64,000 nucleotides of DNA from Pseudopyrenochaeta lycopersici. Taxonomy: Eukaryota; Ascomycota; Dothideomycetes; Pleosporales; Pseudopyrenochaetaceae. Where the stretch lies: assembly GCA_003313425.1 (NCBI GenBank), contig NHZP01000004.1, positions 434,001 to 498,000 on the forward strand. The letters are read 5' to 3'. Shown one piece after another: positions 1-10,283 of the stretch (the stretch's first letter is position 1; each line of letters opens with the position of its first letter). A model generated the notes under the pieces. That model saw only the letters and a list, made by a program, of their open reading frames with translations. It did not search any database and was not told the origin of the DNA. The position numbers and the translations under genes were made by a program.

Positions 1-479
1 TTGTATGCCATGTTCCTGCATTGGCGCACTGTATTAATCTTTGCCTGAGGCTCCATGGCGGCATGAACTACTGCGAAAGCCTTCACCGCTTTCCGATTCT
101 GTGTGGCCTAAGATTGTAACATTTGCTAGCCCTTACCCAGAGTAGCAGGACGTCGAGCTTAGCTACGCAAATCTCCTTTGTGAGTGGAGGAACCTGGTCT
201 CGGCCCTGGTCAGTTGGCTGTACCGTCCAACCACATGACAGCCACAGCGAAGTTTAGCCGATCTCCGACAATTATATACCGTTATAATTATCATTGTACA
301 TCTTCACGAAACTAAAAGTATTTCTCATTCGGATTTGCTTAATCGATAATACATCAACAGTTACACAACCCGCGATCAGCCAGCCAATACCACGCCATCA
401 TCAGAATTGCCTCGTTCCGCGGCTGAACTGCAAGCTAAGCATATAGCTAAGCCAAAGTTGTCCATCACCAGACCTCAAC
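1..479. other. Intergenic, upstream of the aldolase gene
   Basis: No gene is supported here. The last 200 bases are AT-rich, with an ATTATATACC stretch near 271-280. They probably hold the promoter and 5' leader of the aldolase gene that starts at 480. Confidence 0.5.
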
Positions 480-1707
480 ATGTCGACATCTACTTCAGAA
501 AACCCCCACCCCATACCTCTAACAGAATCCGAAGTTCTCATTCGCGGCTGGCTCGCCGCAAATCCTGCTCTAGACTCATCCCTTGGCCCCGTGGAAATCA
601 TGACAGACCGGTACACGAATGAGGAATGGGCCAAACAAATTGAAGAAACGCAGAAGGTGGTCCTGAAAGAGGTGGATAGTGGTGAGAGGGCGAAGAAAGT
701 GTATGAAGGCCCAAGGATGAGGAATGGAGAGGAAGCTTTGGCGCAATTGGCAAAGACGGTTGATCATACGGTGCTCAAGCTGGATGCGACGAGCACGACA
801 ATTGATGGGTTATGTTCGGAAGCGAGGACCGAAAACTTCAAGGTAGGTGATTGTGTATCCCTTTTTAAGCCACATACACACCATTATCTTTGCGTTGATG
901 GAATGACACCTAACACAAACTCAGTCTGTATGCGTTCGTTTGAATTGGGTTCAACGCTGCGTCTCCAACCTCAAAGGTTCCGACGTCCTCGTAGCCTGCG
1001 TTGTAGGCTTCCATGAAGGTACCCAGGACACCTATTCCAAGTTGCGAGAAGCGCGTGCAGCCGTTGCCGCCGGCGCTGCTGAACTCGACGTTGTGTTGAA
1101 TCACTCCATTCTGACCAAGCACAACAAGCCGGCTGTCTCGGAAAAGGTGTTCAATTCCAAGGACTCGGCGATTGATAGTATTACTGCTGCCAACACTGCT
1201 GCCAACACCAGAGAGCAGGACGAAGAGGATCTCCCGGACTATTCCGCCATCTACCGGGAACTGGCGTCTATTCGGTCTCTATGCCCCTCACCCGTAACGC
1301 TGAAGTTGATACTCGAAACCTCTCAGCTTAATTCCTTCCAAATCCTTGCTGCATCGCACCTCGCTGCTGCTGCTTCCTTCGACTTTATAAAAACATCAAC
1401 GGGTTTCAATGGCCCAGGCGCCACTTTGCCGCACGTGCAACTCATGGTAGCTGCTGCGGAGTACCTTGCATCTCAGGGCGTCGGAAGGAGAAAGATGGAG
1501 GTCAAGGCGTCAGGAGGCGTAAGGGGACTGGACACTGCGGTGCAGATGCTAGAAGCTGGGGCAAGCAGGCTGGGAACTAGCTCGGGATTGTGGATTATGC
1601 AGGAGGCAAGAACGAAGGTTGGGCAGGAGAGAGGGAGGAAAGACGAAGGATCTGAGAGACCAGGCGGTGGGGTGACGAGGTTGTATACTGACGATTCGTC
1701 GTATTAA
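480..1707 (+). CDS. Deoxyribose-phosphate aldolase (DERA family)
   Basis: Class I aldolase that cleaves 2-deoxyribose-5-phosphate into glyceraldehyde-3-phosphate and acetaldehyde, feeding deoxynucleoside carbon into central metabolism; a cytosolic role is expected. Two exons, 480-842 and 925-1707, are separated by an 82-nt GTAGGT..CAG intron in phase 0, giving 381 residues. After splicing, VDHTVLK marks the start of the barrel. FIKTSTGF carries the Schiff-base lysine (K277), VKASGGVR the second active-site lysine (K315), and ELDVVLN the conserved aspartate (D176). The protein is longer than the roughly 250-residue bacterial enzymes. The extra length is an N-terminal extension of about 90 residues, an insert near residues 190-230 and a charged tail, as in other fungal members. 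ATG 480 is the first in-frame ATG. The gene converges on rho3. The family assignment is firm. Confidence 0.93.
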
Positions 1708-2425
1708 GGAGCTCAATCAGAATGAATGGAAGGCTGTGAAAATGGACTATGGTGGCTAAGGATTACCAGGAAGCATCACAACACACCTATTCTAGATTGG
1801 TCCCGCATGTAAAGTTGGGATAATATAACTCGTCTATTCAACAAACTGGCGAATTTGAGATCTAAGCGTTTTCTTCCCAGACCTATTCAACAGTCCTCCC
1901 ACAAATGGAAGCATTGGTACATTCGCTCTTCAGTGCACCAATAGAGACGATGTAAAGAAAGGAAGCTAAAGACGAAGCTGAAGCTGTGGCAAGCATGTAC
2001 AGTAAAGTGTGTAAGCGTGAAACAGAAAGGTGCGTTGAGGAACAAGAACTAAATGGGTGGCGTGGTGCATGTGGAAATCGGTTCGAGCAGATCAAAATCC
2101 AAACGCCGTACAGAAATATGAGGCTAAGCCATAAAACATGCGTTCTCGCAAGGAGTCCCCGAGAGGCATTTCTTGCTTTGTTCTTGCTTTTCGCGCCGGC
2201 ATACAATAACTGAATCGCACCGTTGCGGACCACCTTCGCTAGAATAGGAATATGAAATTGACTGCGTGTGGCAGATTGTAGGGGAAAAAAAGGACGTGGA
2301 GGGAGCGGAAGTCAGTGGTGTGTCGTTTGGTCATGGAGAAGGTGAGCTGGACGTTGGCGTGTCCGCGATGAATCGAAGGGTATAAGTATGTTCGAGAAGA
2401 AGCAGGGCTGTCAAGTACGACGCGA
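1708..2425. other. Convergent intergenic region (3' ends of aldolase and rho3)
   Basis: This lies between two converging genes. It should hold both 3' UTRs. I see no further gene; the short ORFs have no family signature. Confidence 0.5.
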
Positions 2426-3441
2426 TTATAGAATTGTGCAGCCTCCACTCTTGTCTTTGCTTGTCTTGACTTGTAGGGCAACGCGGGCGGCCTCGGTGAA
2501 GGCTTCATTGACGCCGCGATTCTTCATGGCAGAGCATTCTAGAAGTCAAAATCAGCACATTTTCCATGCGCCAGAGGAAATTCCCAATCATACCTAGGTA
2601 TCGCAGCGCCTTAATCTTCTCTGCGACTCGCAGGCCTTCCTCATAATCGATGCACGGTTTTGCTGGCTGGTCATCCTCGGCATCATCATCTTCTGGTTTC
2701 CGCAGATCACACTTGAGCGCCACAAGAACAAGCTTGACGCCCGGGCAGTTCTCTGCTATTTCGCCGACCCATTTTGTTTCTACGTTCTCGAGTGAATCTG
2801 GGGAGTCGACCTGTGGGGAATAAGTGGCAGTTTTCGAATGCAGTTTTCGAATGATCGTACGGAGAAGCAGAGCATGATGGCGTGCGTGTCATCGTAGCTG
2901 AGGGACCGCAACCGGTCAAATTCTTCTTGGCCAGCCGTGTCCCATAAGCTGAGCTCTACATGTGTGTTGTCGATATAGATGTCTGCGAATCCAGGTCAAT
3001 CAATAGGTACATGGTGGATGAAGCGCCGCGCAACGAACCGTGAACATAGTTTTCTGCACGTGTTGATTAGCATAGTCTACGTGTCGAATGCCGAGCAGGG
3101 TGCTCACCGAATACTGTGGGCTCGCTGTGGGACAACTGTGATTAGCCTCGGGCGCAATCGTCAAAGGCGCAAGTCACTTACTACACGGTCGGGAAGTAGC
3201 TAACGTCATGTTAGTTTTGCGCAAGGCATGCTGGGTCTAAGGGTATTCGACGCACCCTCTTGTGAAGACGTTCAGTAGAGAAGTCTTGCCGCACGCGCCA
3301 TCACCACTATGAGATGTATGTTAGACCGGTCTCGTCGCACTCTCAATACATGGCGTAGACATCAGCGATCCACGGCAGAGAATGAACGTACAGAAGCACT
3401 AGCTTGCGCTGCACAGACTTTGTTCCACCACACATGGGCAT
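2426..3441 (-). CDS. rho3: Rho3-type small GTPase
   Basis: Rho-family GTPase that acts in polarized growth and exocytosis at the plasma membrane. Eight exons join in frame to exactly 200 residues: 3392-3441, 3256-3306, 3182-3199, 3108-3124, 3039-3053, 2861-2982, 2594-2810 and 2426-2538. Visible motifs are the P-loop GDGACGKTS (18-26), the effector loop around YFPTVYEPTVFENY (35-48), [10 protein letters not shown] (64-73), the Rho insert region after CDLRK, and the C-terminal CAAX box CTIL (Cys197), which predicts prenylation. The short N-terminus [14 protein letters not shown], with Cys4, resembles other fungal Rho3 proteins. Exons 3 to 5 are only 18, 17 and 15 nt and encode the effector loop. 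Intron 5 starts with the weaker site GTTCGT. The gene diverges from csn2. Rho3 is preferred over Rho1, Rho2 or Cdc42 because of the N-terminus and the SLSYDDT and [14 protein letters not shown] stretches. Confidence 0.93.
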
Positions 3442-4770
3442 GGCGAAGGTTGGGGGGAAGAGGTTGGACTGGGCGGACGATTTGTGCCGTCGGCTCAAGG
3501 ACGAGAGGGCGCGCTGTGGTGATACAAGGCCTTGGAGGGCTTCGCGTTTACAGGCGGGGTTGGTACCGGCAGCGTTCAAAGTCGTACGGGCAGATGGTGA
3601 TAAGGAGCGAAGACGTTCCAGAAGCTGGCCTCGAGAAGCAACGATGAGGATGGATGGGGTTGAGAGGATCCAGACACGGGCGTTAAACCCAAAGTGGCGT
3701 TAGAGCTTCTCACCTCCGCAGACAACTCTTTCCCAGGTCCACTGTGCGCGTGGCGCAGTGCGCGAGCCGACAACAAGGTGCCAAGTTGTGCAGTACGTGT
3801 ACTTACGAGGGCTGAGATATGGGCGCTGGCGGATGTGGGCATTGCTGTCGTTGGGGCTTAAGGTAATGGCCTCAAATCTGGGCATGAGGAATGTAGATGA
3901 AGACGGAGAACGGCCCTCAACAACCGTGGACCGCTTGGTTGCAGAGAGAGACCACCAATCTGGCTATCGTGTATGCACACCCATCGCTCCAACATTGCGA
4001 GTTGCCATGGCTAGGTCCTTCCATGTCTGATGCAGATTACGACATCGCCGCCCGCCATCTTGGTGCTACCATCAAAGACATGTCTTTAAGAATTCCACTA
4101 GAAGTCGGAGCGCGTAGAGCTTCAAGAGTGGCACAGGCTTCTCACGTCACACCTCGTCAGAGAGCGCTATGCTGAACGTATCGGTCAGATGGACCTCCGG
4201 CAATCTCAACATGTGTCCATGAACAAGGGCATAGCCATGGAGTATACTGTAGATTTTGCCGGAAGAAGAGGCCAATTCATACGACCACAGAACTGGCACT
4301 GTAGACCATGTTCTTATCAGCGCGGATCCATGTTAAGCTGACCCGCATTTTCTCGCCCATAGTGTATTCTGGAGGTATCGTTGCTTGTAGCATGGCGGCT
4401 TGGTAGCGCTTGCGGCTAGCCGCCGAGACAGCTCTATTCAACATGGTGCTTGGCTATCTGCCCGTGGACAGGTGGAGTGTATTTTTATTTTCAGCGATTC
4501 TGCGTATTTTCATGCCATGTCTATGTCGAGGTGGGATGCTCTACCTAGAGTGCTTAGCGCGACCCATGCGCGGGGCACTGCCGCAGGCACCACTGCGCGA
4601 GCAGCCCAGCAACATCACAATAAGAAGCTCACGGACTTTTGTAGATTCCCCCTCCTCCCCCAAATATCACTCTGAGCCGTACCCCAGCCTCACCTCCATC
4701 TTCCAGATCCTCAGTTGCAGTTAAAAAAGACAGCTAGCTCAGGCACATCTGGTCCATCCTGCGCGACATC
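3442..4770. promoter_or_regulatory. Divergent intergenic region between rho3 and csn2
   Basis: This 1.33 kb region separates two divergent start codons and must contain both promoters and leaders. Overlapping ORFs on both strands have no family signature and are treated as chance. A CT-rich tract (4645-4680) precedes the csn2 start. Confidence 0.5.
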
Positions 4771-6518
4771 ATGTCTGACGACGATGATTTCATGCAAGAC
4801 TCCGGCGACGAGGTGTAGGTCGCATTGCTGTAGAGCCGAGGTTCCAGCTAATAAGCTGCAGGTACGATTTTGAGTATGAAGACGACGATGACGAGCAGAG
4901 CGGCGACGTCAATATAGAGAACAAGTACTACAACGCGAAACAGCTGAAGGCTGATGACCCCGAGGCAGCCATAGACGAGTTCCTAGGCGTGCCTCCGCTT
5001 GAGGAAGAAAAGTCCGACTGGTATGAGACATGCATCTGGCGGATGGGATGTGCGCTGACGGGCCCGTAGGGGCTTCAAGGGACTGAAGCAGGCCATCAAG
5101 CTGGAATTCAAGCTCGCGCGCTACAACCAGGTACCATGGCCAACCCCGCCGGCTGTGATGGACCATGGCTGATATCAAAACAGGCGGTCGAGCACTACAA
5201 GGAGCTGCTCACTTACGTCAAGTCGGCCGTAACGCGCAACTACTCGGAAAAGTCCATCAACAACATGCTCGACTTTATCGAGAAGGCTGCAGAAGACGCA
5301 GAGGCATATCGCTGCATGGAGAAGTTCTACGCCCTTACTCTCGACATCTTCCAGAGCACCAACAATGAGCGGCTATGGCTGAAGACAAACATCAAGCTGG
5401 CCAGGCTGTGGTTGGATCGCAAGGACTATCGCCAGCTGACAGAGAAGCTCCGCGAGTTGCACAAGGCCTGCCAGAAGGACGACGGAACAGATGACCCGAG
5501 CAAAGGCACTTATTCATTGGAGGTCTACTCTCTGGAGATTCTGATGTACGCCGAGACCAGGAACAACAAGCGGCTAAAAGTGAGCTTTCGTCCCCATTTC
5601 GGCCCCGTGCATACCCCGCTGACGCCCTGACAGGCACTGTACCAACGAGCTCTCAAGGTGAAGTCGGCGGTTCCACACCCCAAGATCATGGGTATCATCC
5701 GAGAGTGTGGTGGCAAGATGCACATGAGCGAAGGTGAGTGCGCCTCTACCGAAACACCCGATGCACGCTGATTCGCTGCAGAAAACTGGAAGGGAGCCCA
5801 GAGCGACTTCTTCGAGAGTTTCAAGAACTACGACGAGGCTGGCTCGCTCCAGCGGATCCAGGTCCTGAAGTATCTCGTCCTCGCGACCATGCTGTCGGGT
5901 TCTGACATCAACCCGTTTGACTCACAGGAAACCAAGCCCTATCAAAACGATCCCCGCATTTCGACCATGACTGATCTCGTCAACGCCTATCAGCGCGAAG
6001 ACATTCACGAGTATGAGAAGATCTTGCAGAACAACAAGGACCTGCTCCAAGATCCCTTTATTGCAGAGAACATTGATGAGGTTACGCGCAACGTGCGCAC
6101 CAAGGCTGTTGTCAAGCTTGTCGCACCCTACACCCGGTTCACACTGGCTTTCATCTCAAAGCAGCTCAAAATCTCCCTTCCCGAAGTCCAGGAAATTGTG
6201 GGCTTCCTCATCGTTGACAAGCGATTGCGCGGCAAGATCAACCAGCAGAATGGAACAGTGGAGATCGAGAGTAGTACCGACATGGATCGGGTGCAGGCGA
6301 TGAGGGAGTGGAGCGCCGCCATTGGCTCCCTCTGGCAGACGGTCCTGAACGAAGGCGATGGCTTCAAGTCAGACGAGAGCGGCTCTCAGTTCACGCCTAG
6401 TGGTTCCGGTGCCCACAGCATGGGCTGGAATCAAACTGCCATGGGTGGAGCCAAATCTGGCAGACCAAAAGGCAAGGGCCCCTCGGGACGTCTGCCGGGA
6501 GTCGCGAGCAAAGGATGA
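4771..6518 (+). CDS. csn2: COP9 signalosome subunit 2 (CSN2, PCI domain)
   Basis: Scaffold subunit of the COP9 signalosome, which removes Nedd8 from cullins and so controls CRL ubiquitin ligases. Six exons (4771-4814, 4862-5020, 5070-5130, 5184-5579, 5634-5733, 5782-6518) join without a frame break into 498 residues. The acidic N-terminus is followed by TPR-like helices carrying the family stretches [19 protein letters not shown] and [20 protein letters not shown], then NYDEAGS and [16 protein letters not shown]. The PCI/winged-helix domain occupies roughly residues 310-430. The Gly/Ser-rich tail from about residue 445 is longer than in the roughly 443-residue human protein. Intron 3 (5131-5183) contains an in-frame-looking ATG, which makes a false start at 5136 tempting; the real start is the [10 protein letters not shown] codon at 4771. 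Confidence 0.95.
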
Positions 6519-8267
6519 CTGGCAGCATCGGTCGCAAGCGTACCACAAGACAATGGACCTCTGACTGGGTATTCGGATAGTGCACGGGACATTTGGTAGT
6601 TACACACTACCGTCACCGAGGCTTTGCTCCACCTGAAGGATTGAGACATGCGGCCAGATGCCCCAGAACAAAAACGCAGGGTTGGTCAATCGGGTAGCAC
6701 AAGGCGAGAGTTTCCCTTCCACATGAGCAGCAGGCGTCTCAACACAGCAGTTGGCGGCGGACATGTTCGGATACGCACCTGAGCGAATCTGCCACAAGGA
6801 GTCAGTAGCGGTTCTCTGTATGTAACATGGCCTCGTTTTCTCGTTGCAACCCGCCAAGAAACCCGGTAGTGCGGTTATCGCGGACACCTGCAGCCATGGT
6901 GCCGCCCCACCTCGTGATGCTTGAGATGAGTGAGTTGAATCGACGTGACGCAGTGCGCTGAAGCTTTAGTAGGGATGTGACCAATCAGGACAGGCAACCC
7001 GATTCATGGGGCTGTCGCGCCGGGGAAGCGGCAAAGACGAAGATGCCGTCTCAAGCGAGCCTCTCAGCTAATTGCAGCCATCCCACACCCGCATGGGTTG
7101 GGAGATGCCCAGGGTCGGTTGCGGCGTGGGGTGGGGGGTTGAGGGCCGGCAACTCGTTTGGATATCCGGGTTGTGTTAAGTTTTGTTTTTCTGTCGCCTC
7201 AGCGCCACGGAGTTGCGAACGAATCATGCAATGCAGGAGACCAGTGTGCACTGTGACAGGAGCGCTCAAACGCGAGGTGGTCAGGCCTGTGTGAGATGGT
7301 GAGAGGTCGCTTTTTCGGCGCCATAGGACCCACCTCCTGGTGATGCTGTGTTGAGTGCATTCCGGTGGGTGACACAGCGCCGCTGAGGACGTCTCCTCGT
7401 CTGGTGCATGCTACACCAGCCTCACGCTCCGCAATTGTTCCGGTCGGCGGCGCTGGTGAGATGGTACGGGGGATGGACGTGAGGATGAAGACGGTCTCGT
7501 GATCCATGGGCTCTGTAGCAGGCAGCTTTCATTTCCAGTGCTGTGCGCGTGGAAGACTAGTCGGAAGGACATGTCCAACCCCCGGCGTAGGTTCGCGTCT
7601 GGTGGCGACCGGCCTTGCGTGCTGTTGGCATAGCCGTCGTCGAGAGCAGCCATGGCTGCTTTCTTTTTTGCTCCAGGGTCCCAGGCGCTGAGTGTGTCCG
7701 CCCTTGGGAAGCAGGACGGCCTCCCTTTGTGTACTCGGTCGCGGTCGCCCTCTCCTCCCTCCGGTTTCACCTGAGCAGCCCCATGGCTCGATGTGCATGA
7801 GGCGCCCTTAGCACTGCGAGATCGATACTGTGCTTCTCCCCGTCTGCCAGGCGGGCGGTGCAACAGCAGCTCGCCGTTTCAACCCATGTGTTGCAGAGTG
7901 CTTTGGTGCCTGGCAGCGCCTTGAATCCCACTGGCACGCCGCGAAGATCCCTCCTGTCTCTCCCATATATTGGCGTGCCCCTGGGAGCCGGTGGGTATCA
8001 CAGCAACGACACAGCTCCCAGCCCGCCGCCGCGGGCCTCTGCACCTACTAAAGACGCTGCTCCCCTCGCCCAGCAGCTCGTGGACGGATTGCTGCTGCAA
8101 TCGAGAGGGCGCTGCCGAGTCTGCCGTGGAATCGTCCCGGTCCAATTGCCTGCCATCGCCGCCAGTCACGCCGCCTGCCCGTCACCGAGCACCACCACTA
8201 CCACCGCCGCCATCACCATCTCGAGCGCACGCCGGCGGGGGAAGGGAGAGCTTCGCCCAAACACACC
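6519..8267. other. Intergenic; long GC-rich leader before the otubain gene
   Basis: No gene is supported. The segment from about 7000 to 8260 is GC-rich with many overlapping ORFs on both strands and no conserved motif. It lies directly upstream of the otubain start, so it probably contains csn2's 3' UTR, then the promoter and possibly a long 5' UTR with upstream ATGs. Confidence 0.4.
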
Positions 8268-10283
8268 ATGAGCAGACCGGCTGTGTTGACGGGCTTCCAC
8301 CCGCACCCTCACCTTCACGCTCACGCTCACGCTCACGCTCACGCCGGCCACCACGCCGCGAGCCACTATCGCGTTCCTCCCGCGAGCCACTACGAGAGCG
8401 CCGGCCACTCAGCGCTGGCCTTTGCGCGGCCGCTACCCATGCGCGCCCCGGTCCTCGCTCCCGCGGGCTTTAACCACCAACACACTGGCCAGCTCCAGCA
8501 CCAGCTCCAGCACGGCCGCTCTTCGACCCTCTCCATGGCCGACCCCGCCTACCTGCCCTCCGACGAGGAGCTCGCCCAGCTGCAGAAGCTGTCGAGCGAG
8601 TATGAGCCCGAGGCCACGGTGAGTCGCTTGCGAGACTCGCCCGCCTTGCATGTCCGCTGACCGCCCAGGGCCCGCTCGTCGGCGAGCGCCAGAGCAGCGC
8701 TGCCATCACCACCCAGTACGCCAACGCCGATCCCGTGTATAGAGTCAAGACGGCCGCCCTGCCCGCCAAATACGCCTACTTCCGCACCTGTCGCGGCGAC
8801 GGCCATTGCGGCTGGCGAGGTGTGCTCTCCCCGCCCCTTGCCTGCTCCTTGTATGTCTGCTAATCCCACCCCCTCAGCCATTGCCTTCACCTACTTTGAG
8901 GCCCTGCTGCGCGTCGCCGACGTGGCCAAGTTTGAAGATGAAGAAGCCCGCCTCAACTCCCTGGGCAACCTGCTCGACCACATTGGCTACTCGCGCGACA
9001 TCTGGATCGACTTTGCCGAAGAAGCCTTTGACCTCCTGCGCAAGCTGGCCGACTCGCTGCGCGCCATGGACGGCGCCGCCGACACCATCCTGCTCCAGTC
9101 CTTCAACGACATGAATGTCTCCATGGCCATCATCACCTACGTCAAGGTAAGCCGCTTTCAATGTCCACCACAGCCAGCTACGTGCGGTAGCAAACTGACT
9201 TGTGCAGCTCCTTGCCAGTGCCTGGGTGCAGTCGCACGCAGACGACTTTCAGCACTTTGTCCCCATGGGCGATGTCAAGGCCTACTGCGCAAACAACATT
9301 GAGCCCACGCAGTGTGAAGCCGACAACATCGGCATCGCAGCGCTCGCTGAGGCGCTCGTCAAGCCGGCCGGCTTCGGCCTCGAAGTCTGGTATCTTGACC
9401 GCTCTCCAGGCGAAGAGATCAATCGAAGCTTCTATGCAGAACCAACAGACCACAACCACATCTCCATCTCAAACGTGCCCATGCTGAGACTACTCTACAG
9501 ACCGTAGGCTTACCTCCCCCCACCGTCCTTTGTGACACTTGTCCCCCTTACTGACCTTTTATCGACAGGGGCCACTACGACATCCTTTACAAGGCCGGAG
9601 ATGTACCTCGGCCAATCCTGCACCAGCCTGTAGCTCCTCAGCAACCGCTGCATGTTGCTCTGGCCAACTACACTGACGACTTTGTCCCAACAGCATCAAA
9701 CGTTGCCGACGTTATGACCATGATTCCAGGCATGTATCCCACTGGCCTTGGCCAACGATGGCCGTCACTCTCGTACGACTTCAGTTCCAGCCCCGCATCA
9801 CAGGCCCAAGTCACACCTGTGCAACCATATGCACCTGCCCCAACGCCTATTACGCCAGTCAGTGCCTCCCATTTGGACTTCATTACACCAATACACGCTA
9901 GTCATGCGAGCCAGTACAACCCGCCCAGTCACCACACCATCCATCTCGACCAGTCTCCGGTGACGCTTCCCATCCACCCAGCACCTCCTGTGAGTATCGA
10001 GAGAGCCGCACCTTTGGCAGCCGAGAGAGTTGGACCCTTCAGGCCATCAATGTATGAGTTGGAGCCCGGCTTTGGCTCTTCAATGCAAGCGCAGCCATTC
10101 CAGACATCCATCTTCCGAAAGTAAGTTTCTGAGTAACCTTTCGGCATGCTTGTCCTGACCATCTCAAGCTCCCACTTCAACACAGCGCATTTCATGAATC
10201 CTGATTTCCAGCCTGAAGAATGGTGTCCGGACGGGGACTATGCCACTGGCAACAAAGGGCGGCATAAATCATATTCATCATAG
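8268..10283 (+). CDS. Otubain-type deubiquitinase (peptidase C65)
   Basis: Cysteine protease of the OTU/otubain class that removes or edits ubiquitin chains. Six exons (8268-8618, 8669-8819, 8878-9146, 9208-9503, 9569-10120, 10169-10283) join in phase into 577 residues. RGDGHCGWRA holds the catalytic Cys164 with Asp161, and PGHYDILY holds His358. Between them lies the helical ubiquitin-binding region with QSFNDMNVSMAIITYVK and CEADNIGIAALAEAL. The first 90 residues are unusual: a histidine/alanine-rich stretch (11-34) encoded by a CACGCT repeat. A second good start is MADPAYLPSDEEL at 8535 (Met90), which would give a more typical otubain length. Residues 385-577 are a Pro/Ser/His-rich tail, probably disordered. 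The catalytic assignment is clear. Which start is used is not. Confidence 0.9.
8316..8343 (+). repeat. CACGCT microsatellite coding for His-Ala repeats
   Basis: About four and a half copies of the hexamer CACGCT lie inside the first exon of the otubain gene and encode alternating His-Ala. A unit gain or loss keeps the frame, so length polymorphism would be tolerated. Confidence 0.85.

Noticed and set aside
5136..5630. A separate start at 5136 within csn2
   Set aside because: The ATG is in intron 3; splicing to exon 4 at 5184 gives the full conserved protein.
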